Source: Aphelenchoides besseyi
Lineage: Eukaryota; Nematoda; Chromadorea; Rhabditida; Aphelenchoididae
NCBI GenBank assembly: GCA_024699855.1
Contig: JAMPIQ010000002.1
Coordinates: forward strand, 10,230,001-10,294,000
DNA: 64,000 nucleotides
Reading direction: 5' to 3'
Made by a program: the position numbers and the translations under genes. The notes under the pieces are model-generated. The model did no database searches and was not told the origin of the DNA. It saw only the letters and a program-made list of their open reading frames with translations. Positions 24,278 to 34,595 of the stretch are shown here, piece after piece. Numbering within the stretch: position 1 is the first letter of the stretch; every line of letters begins with the position of its first letter.

Positions 24278-25544
24278 GTGAGGCTAAGCAATGCATTTCG
24301 TGTAAATAGCCTCTATAGTCAGCTATCTCAAACAAGAAAAAGACTGCTGTTGAATGAAAGCTTTGACGAGACCAAAGGCTTTTTCCCAAAGATCGGGCGG
24401 TTGTTCAATTGGACTCGAAGAAGAAAGGTTTTGAAGGCCGATCGTCCGGCTCACAGCAAAATCTCATCTTTTTTGTTGAATCGCATGAAAATGTTATCTG
24501 AGGGGGAAAACGCGGCTCGTGGAGATTTGGAAGAATCCAATCAAACATCTAGCGAAGCTCAAGATTGGCCACTTTACAATGCGCGGGATCATGATCAAAA
24601 GGTAGGAAGAGTTAAAGAAATTAGCGTCTCTTTTTGTAGTTTAGTCCATTAGATTATCTGAATGATTTCTACTCCACAGCGAAAGAGGATGTGGCAATGC
24701 AAATTGTTTTGTTCTTCTTACCAGGTGCGCTTATACGAAAGTTTATGTTACAATTGTTTAGGAATTCTGTACAGACTTCCTTCAAATAAGATCGAGACTG
24801 TTTTGGACCTTGGCTCGGGTCCCACAATACATGCTTCTCTTGTTATGAGAAATCGTGCGTCCAATTTGTTTTGTTCTGATTATGCAGAGGTAGACAGACA
24901 TGATGACTAGATTGAGCATTTGATTATCAGGTTAACCAAGAAACTCTGACCAATTGGATCAAAAATCAAAGTTCATTTGATTGGAAAAACGTTTGCGAAT
25001 GGATCGGTGGAATTGAAGCGACTCAGGAAACCGCACAACAAATGGAAGACAATACACGTCAGAAAATGCGAGCGGTACTCAACGTCGATGTTCATAAACA
25101 GCCAGTGATTCAATCGGTTCATTATAAAGTGAACGAATCGATACAAATTCCAACGGAGTTCGATGTGGTCATTACCATTTTTTGTTTGGAATATGCGAGC
25201 GAAACCTTGGACGAATATCGACAAGCAGTTCGAAATGCGACAACGTTAATCAAACCCGGCGGTTTTTTGGTTCAAGGAGGTGGATTCAGAATTCCCAGTT
25301 TCTGACAACAATAATTTTAGGAGTACTGGAAGCAAATGAGTATGGATTCAGTGGCAGACGTTTTAAATCATGTTTTATTCGCAAAGAAGATGTTTTGGAA
25401 GCTCTTAAGGTAAAAGCTGTGCTCGAGACCTTTTACTTATTCCAACTTTTGTAGGAAAGTGGACTTGAAACAACCGAAGGCGCCGGCGGTTTTCATTTCA
25501 TCACTCATGACGAGATTTTCCTGCTGATTTCAAAGAAGCTATGA
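24278..25544 (+). CDS. NNMT/PNMT/TEMT-family SAM-dependent methyltransferase
   Basis: Transfers methyl from S-adenosylmethionine to an amine or related small molecule. After a basic N-terminal extension of about 108 residues (KKR-rich, not typical of the family) comes the family core. FSPLDYLNDFYSTAKED is the substrate-side N-terminal motif. ETVLDLGSGPTIHASLV is SAM motif I, and NLFCSDYAEVNQETL is the acidic strand 2. DVVITIFCLEYAS and LIKPGGFLVQGG are the later SAM-fold motifs, and the end is FHFITHDEIFLLISKKL. Exons run about 24278-24601, 24640-24723, 24762-24890, 24932-25281, 25320-25410 and 25455-25544. The extended N terminus may be a different start or an added domain; a shorter start inside it is possible. 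The substrate cannot be told. Nematode ANMT-type nicotinamide or phenylethanolamine-like enzymes are the nearest known group. Confidence 0.88.
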
Positions 25545-27259
25545 GCTCCTTGGGAGTGTCCTCGTTATTGCAATATCAAACTCGATCGATGATTTTAAGT
25601 CTCACACTGCATCTTTCATTGATTGCTACAACATTCTCCACTACATTGACAGTTGAAATAGATGTTAAATTCGATTAAATCGTTTGTTGAGCAAAGACTT
25701 CGCGGTTTAGTCTACGAGTGGTATTTTTGTTTCCGGTTGACCCCGAGAACTGAACCAAAATTTGAGTCGCTGAACACGTTTAAAAGATTCAGAACTTCTG
25801 GTAATTTTTCAGATCAGAGAATCTCACTAATGAACGACAATCTTTATAAATAAAAAAACTGAAATGAACACGAAGACCAATGGGTCAAATTCTTTTTTAT
25901 GCATTTTCTGTTTCTCTGACTATCTACTGAGAGCCTCTGATCTTCTAGTATTCACGACCGAACTTCTTTGTTGGATTTTAACTGTCCATCTGTTAAAGAA
26001 CTTTATAATGAATAGTAGAAAACATTTTGAGTGCTTACGTTGACATTCTGGTGTTTGGAATAAGAAGATCAATTGGAAGAAAGTACCAATTGATCTGAAG
26101 ATGAGATGTTCCTGAGTGAAATCTTGTGTTTTGTACCCGACGAATCGCAATTGTTCGGCTGATTGAACACGAGTGCAATTAGTTGAAATGATTGCTGCCC
26201 GTGTTTTCGTTTCTCCGTTCTTCTGCGCACTCTGAGTAACCCTCGTCGATGATTAGAGAAAAACCGTTGACGGAAAGCAGACGTTCGTAGAAAAACGTTC
26301 TTTTGATGGAAGGTTGCGGCACAGTTTCTTTTTGTTAGAACAATTACGCTGTGTAATTTCAATGTTCTTATGTCATAGACATTAGAGAAGCTGTTGTTCG
26401 ACTTGCGGTTTATAATCGATTGTTTGCGGCATTTTGACATTCCCATTGTCTGAGTAACTCCGCTGTCTGGTTTAATATTTTCGAACAAAGAATAGTTAAA
26501 AATAAACTTGAGACGATCCTACGGCGATAAGAACACAATGGCCAATTTCGAATTCGGAAACATTGCACTTGGCCTCCAACCCACGCCTTTCGTAATCGAG
26601 TATCTCAAATCGTCACGCATCATCTTCCGCCGATCGATCAAAATCGTAATTTCAACAAACATCGTCGTTATCTCCGCGTTTTCTTCAAAACTCTAGCACG
26701 TTTGGTTCCAATGATTTAAACCGAGGCCTTCAAGTTGCCAGTTAGTAGTTTGATCTTTAATTTCTTCCTTGTTCGTCGAACTACCACATATTCTTTGAGG
26801 CACTAGAAAACAAGTGCGTGAACATCAACTTCTTTTTCCACCGCTTCCAACATATTAATTTGTGCTAATAAACGATCTTGTTAGGTACAAGAACTGTAAC
26901 GACCTATTTTCAGGCAGTGCAATGCATCTGCTTCGATTACTTCACCCTCGACCTCGTCGCTCTCAACGAAGGTTATCCGGAGCCAACGCTCTTGAAAGTC
27001 CCACGAAGCACATTGTTTTCGACGACCTGAAGTTGTGCACAGCAGCCGCTTATCTAATTGCTCTTTTCTTGGAACTCTTATGGTAATTGCTGTTTCAACG
27101 AACTGTTGAAACAACCTAAGACGAACGTTTATTTTTGCTCGACAAAAAGAAAGTCCACTTGTAATTAGATTTCACTCTGCACGGTTTCACTTCCATAATA
27201 CTCATCTCTACCCTATTCTTTTGTTACTGCGAATTAATGAAATTTTATTTTCAATAAAG
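25545..27259. other. Intergenic region between convergent genes
   Basis: Holds a likely poly(A) signal of the methyltransferase gene (AATAAA at 25849-25854, +). Open frames such as 26069-26488 (-), 26508-26696 (+) and 26862-27086 (+) lack motifs and splice partners and are not called. Confidence 0.4.
27244..27249 (-). terminator. Poly(A) signal of the CDK5 activator gene
   Basis: AATAAA on the minus strand 10 nt after the stop codon, implying a very short 3' UTR. Confidence 0.5.
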
Positions 27260-29059
27260 TTAGCAGCACCGTTCCATTTCCGCGTAACTTCGCAACTCGT
27301 CGAAAACATCCAAAAAGAACTCCGTCGACGAATTTAAGCGCAACATCTCATCGCTATGCAAATTTATCAACTGCAAACATCGACTCCAGAATTTCGATCG
27401 ATTCTGAACAAAAGAATTGCATTCAAACAACGGTAACAGAACTCACCTCATTTTGCGAGATAAACGGTTTCAATGGATACGAAATTTCATTGCCCATGTA
27501 GGCGTAACTAACATACAAGCACGTGCGTACAAGTGATTGCAATTCGCTCACAGTTCGAATTTTATGGTACTCTCGATTCAGTTGTGCACGAATCAGAAGA
27601 TAAACGAAAACCAAGTTTGGAGGACTAACAAACGCGATTTCCTGCCAGCCCTTAAACATCACGAGTAAATGAACGTTAGAAGCTTATACCAACCTGCATC
27701 ATAAGCGATCTGTCTATTGAACGCAACCACATAACCAGTTGAGCCGGTTCAAATTGAGGAACCTTGCAATTCTCGCTCACGAATCGACCCAATCCACGAA
27801 GTAATTCGGCAGTTGAAGAGCTTACAATATCATTTCGATTAAACGTGGCGTTGTGAAAATCGTTTCCATCCAACGACTCCGACGGACTTATAAACGAATG
27901 CTGCGAAAAAAGGGTCCTCAAAGAGCAGTCTAATCGACTTTCTAATCCTCCGGAAACTCCAATTGGCAACTCGTCGTCACGATCATCCTCAGGATACGAA
28001 GGAACAGCGACATTTGCGGTACTGGACGAAAAAATCGAGTAGGATGAAGCGGAGCCACTACTCGTTGAAGCGGCGGAAGATGAACAAGAAATTGAAGGTG
28101 TCGGTTTAGTACTTGCACGGTTCTTTCGACGGTAATTGCTTTCTTCATTGTTATTGTTGTTCAATTGCATCAGACGATTAAAAAAGCGGGGTATACGACG
28201 TGGAGGTGTTTCGTCAACAATCCACTTTCTACCGGCATTATTGTTGGTAAGGTCCTGAAAGCACCAAATTGTGATAATAACTTTTTTGGCTGTGTATGTC
28301 TAATTTCAATTTAGTAAATTAGACTTTTGTATTTAAAAATTGTAGGTAGTATTTGTAAGAAAACAATTCGTTGAGGAGACTTACTTGTTCGTCAAAAATG
28401 AAGTCTACACTGTTTCGGTATTCTTCGGCGATACTGTACATATTCGTGTAGACAGTCAAATTTTCCTGAGATCGTGGCGATTGACTACGTTGCAGCTTTC
28501 CAAGCGATTGACTCGTTTCGTAACCCATTTGTTCAGTTGGCACTTGATAATCGTTGTGATTCAATTGATCTATTTGGCAGTGCTGCATTTCGCCAGCGCT
28601 TTCTCGAGTGTTGGAAGATCGAGACACTGAAGTACGTAAAGAGACTTCATCTTTCGATCCATTCGAATTGACGTGCACTGAACTGGATTCTCGTGTTGGC
28701 GATCTGAGAGCAATGTCGTGAGCAGAAGAACCTTTTAAGTGACCAGCAGTCGAATTTGTGTTTAAAAATGAAGGTAGAGCTGCAGCGGCAGTACGTTTTG
28801 CCAAACTCCAACCACACGAGAGGGCCGAATGATGTTTTTTGGTTGAGCTATTCATAACGCATTTACTCGTTACAGTGCTAGTTGAAAGTGGTCGATTGTT
28901 GTTGACATCGCAGTTGCGAGGTTTTCTTTGTTGTTCTGAAGACACACGTTTCGACGAAAGAGCTTCGGTACGATACTGGAAAGACGTAGTGGAACCGAAC
29001 TGATTGTATGGTCGAAATGAACGGGAGTTGGATGCTGGATAGGAATGGGTGGCGCCCAT
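27260..29059 (-). CDS. cdka-1: CDK5 activator p35 (CDK5R1 family)
   Basis: Cyclin-like regulatory subunit that activates CDK5 in neurons. Four exons: about 28386-29059, 27694-28254, 27447-27650 and 27260-27403. The start is set at the Met followed by GATHSYPAS, because Gly2 with Ser6 fits N-myristoylation, as in vertebrate p35 (MGT...). An upstream in-frame Met at 29092 would hide that Gly. The first half is Ser/Asn-rich and low-complexity; KKHHSALSCGWSLAKRTAAA resembles the conserved KKHS...W...R segment of the p10 part of p35. The activator domain reads STAELLRGLGRFVSENC, VMWLRSIDRSLMMQGWQEIA, VFVYLLIRAQL, SYAYMGNEISYPLKPFISQN and FWSRCLQLINLHSDEMLRLN. All core blocks of the family are present. 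The protein is about 510 aa, longer than human p35, with the extra length in the disordered N-terminal region. Confidence 0.93.
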
Positions 29060-30619
29060 ATTGCAGACATTCGCGTGTTTCTGGCCCAACAATAACCGAC
29101 TACAACATGAATGCCTCCTGCAACTAGTGACTTAAGATTTAAATGTTAATTACACAAAAAATACGGTCCACGTCACATTGCATGTTTTAATTCGACATAT
29201 GAGACGAAAGAATCGATAAACCGCCGCTTTTGCCGTGGTTATGTTGCGTACGAATGAGGAGAAGCCAAACAGGAGAAAAAGTGAATCTCGAATTGAAATA
29301 ACAAAGTTATGTTCAGGCGGTGAATACGCGCATGTGCGGGGTTGGGCAGAAAGAAGGCCAAAAAAGACTAAGGTCCATTCGACGGTTTTTCTTGCACTCC
29401 AAGCCATTTGTTCACTTAGTCGGAGACTTCGAGGAATGCGATTCCCCGAGGGCCTAAAGCAACGAGGACGCGCAGTCAGCGTGCTTCCTGTCCTTTTTTG
29501 TAGGCTGCGTGCTTGCAGTTCGGCACCCGAAACAGGGAATTTGGCCGTGGTCAGACGGCAAACGGAAGATGCGGCACCAACGCCCAAAACCTCTCGTTCC
29601 ATTCGTGTCGCTGCCCGTATAAACCAACAAAAAGTTAAAATGTGCCCCATTTACGGACTCTGGAGAAATCCCGCTTGTCAATCTGTTCAATGATGGACAA
29701 ACTGAAAGATACACGCCTCACTGGACATTGGACTCGAAATGAACACATAAACTTATTCCCGATGGATAGGCTCGATCATATCAATTTTCTTTATTACGTC
29801 TTAAAAGCGCTCGTTTTTTACTGTAAACTTATTTGACATGCATGACTAATCACGCGATTCAAGCATTGGCATCACGGCTTACGAAATATCGTTTAGTTCA
29901 CTCTTTTAAGTGGAATGTCGAATTTTTCAAAAGACCATCGTGTACTGTTGTTTTGTCGGTTAATTTAATATGCACTATTTGGTTGTTAACAACTGTTATT
30001 GAAGGGCTTAGTGGAAAACAAAACAGAAAACCTACAACGATTATTTTAGCTAATCCAGCAAAGTCAAGAACCAAAAATAGGTTCTTACGAACACAACGAA
30101 GAAACGTCAAATCGACTCTCAAATATGACGTGCTGTTAATGAAACAAGCAATCCGGTTATTTCAATACTCTTGGAATCACAAAATTTCAAGATGTTACGT
30201 AAACTTGTTATCTGATGAAGTGCTCAATCCACGAGTGTTCCCTTATGCGGAAACGAAGTCAATCCTTGAACAAATTTTTGTAGTAACAATCAGTCCCAAA
30301 CAAACTTCAATATGATCTGTGCTACAAAATTAACGAGCAATTGTATGTAACTACTGGTTAATGGCTTTTAAAATCTTCTTCGCTTGTCGTTTGATTTGTT
30401 GGAGTGTAATGATTTCTGGTTGCCGTACCTTCGATGTATTGCAGTCGCTTATTTTGGTTACTAGTCGAGACTAGTGTAAAAGATAATCGTTGAACGCTTC
30501 TTATCACAAGCAAACGAACTTCAATCGAACGTTTAGAAGTGAACACCAAACTAGAAAGCCATTTAGTCGTTAGATTCCAGCAAATGCATACCATTTCATG
30601 ACGCGGTTTAATTAACTTA
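29060..30619. other. Intergenic region upstream of p35
   Basis: Contains presumed p35 regulatory DNA. Overlapping open frames on both strands at 29150-29700 and 29833-30315 show no recognisable motif or splice context and are not called. Confidence 0.4.
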
Positions 30620-30625
30620 TTTATT
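30620..30625 (-). terminator. Candidate poly(A) signal of the LIN-14-like gene
   Basis: TTTATT on the plus strand is AATAAA on the minus strand, about 1.47 kb after the LIN-14-like stop codon and 52 nt beyond the lin-4-like site cluster. It would give a long 3' UTR. Confidence 0.45.
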
Positions 30626-30676
30626 CGATTGTCATTTCGTTAAATATTTACATAACAAAGTACTCTTGCTTTTTTA

Positions 30677-30738
30677 CCTGAGTAAAAAGGCAAATCCCTG
30701 AGAAGAACGACCATTCCTGAAAGACAAAGTTTCCTGAG
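30677..30738 (-). promoter_or_regulatory. Cluster of lin-4/miR-125 seed-match sites in the inferred 3' UTR
   Basis: Read on the plus strand (the microRNA sense), CCTGAG occurs at 30677-30682, TCCCTGAGA at 30695-30703 and CCTGAG at 30733-30738, with a near-match TTCCTGAA at 30714-30721. The middle one pairs with nucleotides 1-9 of lin-4 (UCCCUGAGA...); the flanking ones pair with nucleotides 3-8. In the minus-strand transcript these are CTCAGG-type target sites. The sites are seen directly; regulation is inferred. Confidence 0.5.
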
Positions 30739-31174
30739 CGAACGATGAGAGTTTTTAAGAAAAAGCGTGAGGACTTGAGGGACGGAAATCAAACGCACAA
30801 ACATATTTTGAAGTAAAATCGAAAAGATTGAAGTTGCCATACGACTTAAGAGTTTTAAGCGACGAATCGCCGTCTATTGTTAAACGGGAAAAAGAATCAT
30901 TGAAAGACATTCCATAGAAAAAGTATGATGGACACATTGGGAAATGTAATCACAGATACAAAAGACGTGAACACACTGTTAAAATATGCTGAGAGTCGTG
31001 AGTTTCCTGGGCCAAAATTTCAATAAACGGCAGAAGAACTGATCTGCTTTCTGAGAAATAGAAAGACGACAAAAACAATTTGACAACGATGTGATGACTA
31101 TTGAATAGTAGAGGTTTACAAATTTGCTATTGTAGAAGCGGGAAGAGCTGCAAGAGTTTTGTTTAATTGAACCG

Positions 31175-31193
31175 CCTGATGATGGAATGCGAG
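31175..31193. repeat. 19-bp element, copy A, in the LIN-14-like 3' UTR
   Basis: CCTGATGATGGAATGCGAG matches copy B at 31772-31790 at 18 of 19 positions. Both lie in the inferred 3' UTR. Confidence 0.6.
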
Positions 31194-31403
31194 AAAGAAA
31201 GATAAATTAGTAAGGTATTAGTTAAAAGTCCAAGAATTAGGCGATGATAAAAACTTTGTTAGTCAAACGGTCTTCATTTGAACAAAGAAAAGACACCAGG
31301 TACGCAACATGTGCACTTGAAAGACATCACATGTTCACTGCTTTGAAGTTTGTCCTACGATGAAGACATTGTAATTGAAAGGAAGAAGTTTAGTTTTGCG
31401 AGC

Positions 31404-31410
31404 TGAGGTA
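31404..31410 (-). promoter_or_regulatory. Single let-7 seed match in the inferred 3' UTR
   Basis: TGAGGTA on the plus strand equals nucleotides 1-7 of let-7, so the minus-strand transcript has the complementary site TACCTCA. One short match can be chance; the context raises its value. Confidence 0.35.
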
Positions 31411-31771
31411 TGTTCACGGAATTGAACTACACAAAGCATTGTTCCATCCATGTATTAGAAATCAAGTGTTTTAGAAGAAATTTCTCGAAAGATTCTGTTT
31501 CTCTAAACGGTACTACGAGTTGAAAGGCGGGTATTTGAATGGTCCGGGAAAAGAAGAATACACGAAAGACTGAATATAATGTCAGATCACCGACAGAGAA
31601 AATCGCGGGGTTGGAAATCACGGTGCAATTGATAACTCACACGAGAACGAAAAAGTGAGACAAAAGGTCGGTGGTGGAATCGAAAACTGCTCCAATTAGA
31701 GCTCATAACTCGAAATAAAATATTTGCTTTACGAAATGTAATGTACAAAAAGTTCTTTGATTAGTGAACAC

Positions 31772-31790
31772 CCTGATGATGAAATGCGAG
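31772..31790. repeat. 19-bp element, copy B, in the LIN-14-like 3' UTR
   Basis: CCTGATGATGAAATGCGAG matches copy A at 31175-31193 with one change. With the base before it, it also gives CCCTGA, a 6-nt lin-4 seed match (nucleotides 2-7). Confidence 0.6.
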
Positions 31791-32095
31791 TAAAAAAGTT
31801 GAATATTCGAATGAGGAATGAGAGGCTGAAGAATGTGAAAGAGAAAGCTGATGGCAAAGCACATGGAATTTGAAAGACGTGGACGACTTGAAATTGTGGT
31901 CATGAACTGAGGAGTATCGTTGTGATTCGAGATTCGTCTTCTAATTACCATACTAACCATCAGAAACTCAAACAATTCGAAAAACACGTCTAGCGTTCTA
32001 ACACAATAAGAATCCAAACGAAATATGTACAAATAATTAGAGACTAAAGGTAAAAACTAAAACTGAGCATCCAACACAACCCTCAAACAGCATAT

Positions 32096-34595
32096 TCAAT
32101 TGTCCTGCTTGCTGGACGATGAGGGGGTTGGAGTCGAGGAATTGCGCGATGTTGACGACATTGGGGTTTGCGATTCCATCGGCGAACCACTGCGTTGCAA
32201 GTCGGCCATGTTTATTTGATCAACGTCCATACCTAACATGTTCAACGCGGCGACTGTTTGTTGTTCCGATGGTGTATGACGAAGCGGATCCGGTTTTATA
32301 AGGAACGCTGATTGGTGGTGCAAATGTTGACTCATCAAATCCTCAACCTTTGGTGATCGAACTTTTTTTGCGTGTCGTACACGTCGACAACGAGCCGCCA
32401 ATTTGCGCATTGCCTCACGGAAACACTCCCAAAATTCTTCGTCACTTTCGATTCTCGCTCCCAAAACTTTACGACAAACATCTGAAATCCAATGGTCCAT
32501 AAAATCAGGCGAACGAAGAAACATACGTTGTATGTAAATAATTCCACTGCTTGGAAGATTGTTGTAATTGGAGTGATTCGGAGCTGCAACGGTCGTTTGG
32601 GCCATCAATCGAGAACCAAAAACACGCTTTTCAGCCAATTTCTTACACAACTGTGCCATCGTTTCAGCAACATTGACCGATTCGTACTTCTTATTCTGCA
32701 TCACTTGTTGTATGACTTGATGTTCAGTCAATGGGCGGAAATCTAAAAACATTTGGTTAATCACCGGAAACTATGAATTCGTTTACTTGGATCGGTTTGC
32801 GAGGCTTGAGGCACAGGAATTGTAATGCTTCGAACGTTATCTTCGGACAGATCTTGTTGACGAATTATACGCACGTAATCATCGCTTGCTGCTCGTTGAA
32901 ATCCGGTATTCAACTGAAAACATCAATTTAGAAGATTGTCAACGCGCTTAAATCGAATCGAGTGGCTCGAGACTTACTCGACGTTCTGCATAGGAAGTCC
33001 GTTCAACTGGAGCGGCGGTTGGTCGATTGATGTTCTGATTGGCCAGAACGTTCTGAATCTGTTGTGGCTGATTGTACGGTGTCCGAGCTTGTTGTTGAAT
33101 ACGTGGAGTTTGTTCAGCTGCAAAATTAACGTATTGCTGAGAAAGTAATGCAGTGTTTGAAGCCACTTAAGTAACCATTTAGCCGATCCGTTGTAAACTA
33201 CGATCAACTCAAAAATATTCGCACAATGTCGTGTTATTCTTCTTTTTTAAAAAGTTGTGTCCACGAAAAGAATTTGACTGTTATATCAATTTCTTGCCTA
33301 ATCGATCTCAAACGGCAAAGATGTTTCATTAAGGAAGGAAACAATGAACCCGGAGTGATTAGAGAAGTTAATTTGATGGTAAGAGTTACAAAGTAGAAGC
33401 TGTCAAATGGAACTTACCGCTACGTTGTACCTCCGCATAATTTTGTTGCACATTTGCTGCACCCAGAACTCCATTGGTCGGATGTCCAGAGGTTGGAGTT
33501 TGAAGTAACGAGTTGCGAAGAAGAGATTGCTGCATTTGCGAATGTAAAGATGACATGGAAGAAGGAATCGATTGCGCAAGAGTGTTCTGTTGAATTTTCT
33601 GTTGTTGAAGCAAAGCTGCCACTTGATGTTGCAGACTTGGATTGGTCGTGATGTTGAGTAGTTGAGCGAGAGTGTTGGTGTTTAATTGGGATGAAGAAGC
33701 GGCAACTGCTGCGGCTACAGAATCCAGAATCTGACGACTGTTGTTACCGTTCAATCGGAACTGTTCTGGACTGATAAGCATGAGCTGAAAATTTAAAAAT
33801 TGACAAAAATAGAAAAATTGTAACGATACTTGTGTGTTTGTCGACGAAGCAGAAGACGAGGTTTCACTTGCATCCATTACAACTTGCTCAACAAATGATG
33901 ACTCTTGACCTGAAACAAAACAACCTAATTGTCAACTCAAATGTCACAATTAGATGACCTGGAACGGCAGCAGTGTTCATCGGAGCAGTAGAATGAGTAA
34001 TTTCCGGTTGATTGGTTGCTGACGAACTTGTTTGGACCGTCACGTTCGCTTGTGACGGCGACCAGAAGGCACTCAACGGTGTGGTATTGGCGTTTCGAGT
34101 TGCTTCCAAATTCTCAAGCAATTTCAACGTGTTTGTTGTCGGACTGGATGGTGAAAGACCGTTGTTTAGAAGCCATGGCAAGAATTGTGGTGGACATGAA
34201 GGCAAATGTTGAAGCGAGAGTTGGGCGGCTGCTTGTTGAACGCGCGAAACTTCGGGTGGTGATCGTGCAGTTTGCGAATGAGTAGTCAATGCATCGGTAC
34301 GAGGCTCGATAAAATGTGAGACCAATCGTTTTAGATCGTCGACTTCGCTAAAAAATGGAAATGAAAAGAAACCATCGATTCCCATTACTTACCGTTTCAA
34401 TTCGCGACATCCGGTACAATGAGATGTGACATTAAGCGTGCCATTACCGGCAACCGTCTGTGTGTTTTGGCCATTTAAATTGCCATTTGTATTCGTTCCA
34501 TTGTTGTGATTGCCGTTATGGTTGGAGTTCCCGCCTGGTACGCCCACAATACCCTCGTCTTTCATGCGATAGTCGTCGGCGCCGTTTCGAAACTG
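32096..34595 (-). CDS. lin-14: LIN-14-like heterochronic nuclear protein
   Basis: Likely DNA-binding regulator of developmental timing. At least seven exons run from about 34394-34595 to 32096-32742. The first seen exon is Asn/Gly-rich (NSNHNGNHNNGTNTNGN) and ends CTGCRELK; its Met at 34565 may be the start, but an upstream exon is possible. The next begins SEVDDLKRLVSHF, possibly a short coiled coil. The middle is Gln/Ser/Ala-rich (QHQVAALLQQQKIQQNTLAQ). The C-terminal domain is the conserved part: FRPLTEHQVIQQVMQNKKYE, CKKLAEKRVFGSRLMAQTTV, LPSSGIIYIQRMF, ARIESDEEFWECFREAMRK and LAARCRRVRHAKKVRSPK. A helical basic domain of this form is what I recall for LIN-14 (BEN-like). Identification is from memory of the family, supported by a long 3' UTR with lin-4-like sites. 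The alternative is another BEN-type nuclear protein. Confidence 0.6.

Noticed and set aside
29150..29700. Long overlapping open frames on both strands
   Set aside because: Neither strand shows a domain or a clear splice context; the composition explains the open frames.
29833..30315. 160-codon open frame (+)
   Set aside because: No recognisable family, AT-driven composition, and no start or exon context.
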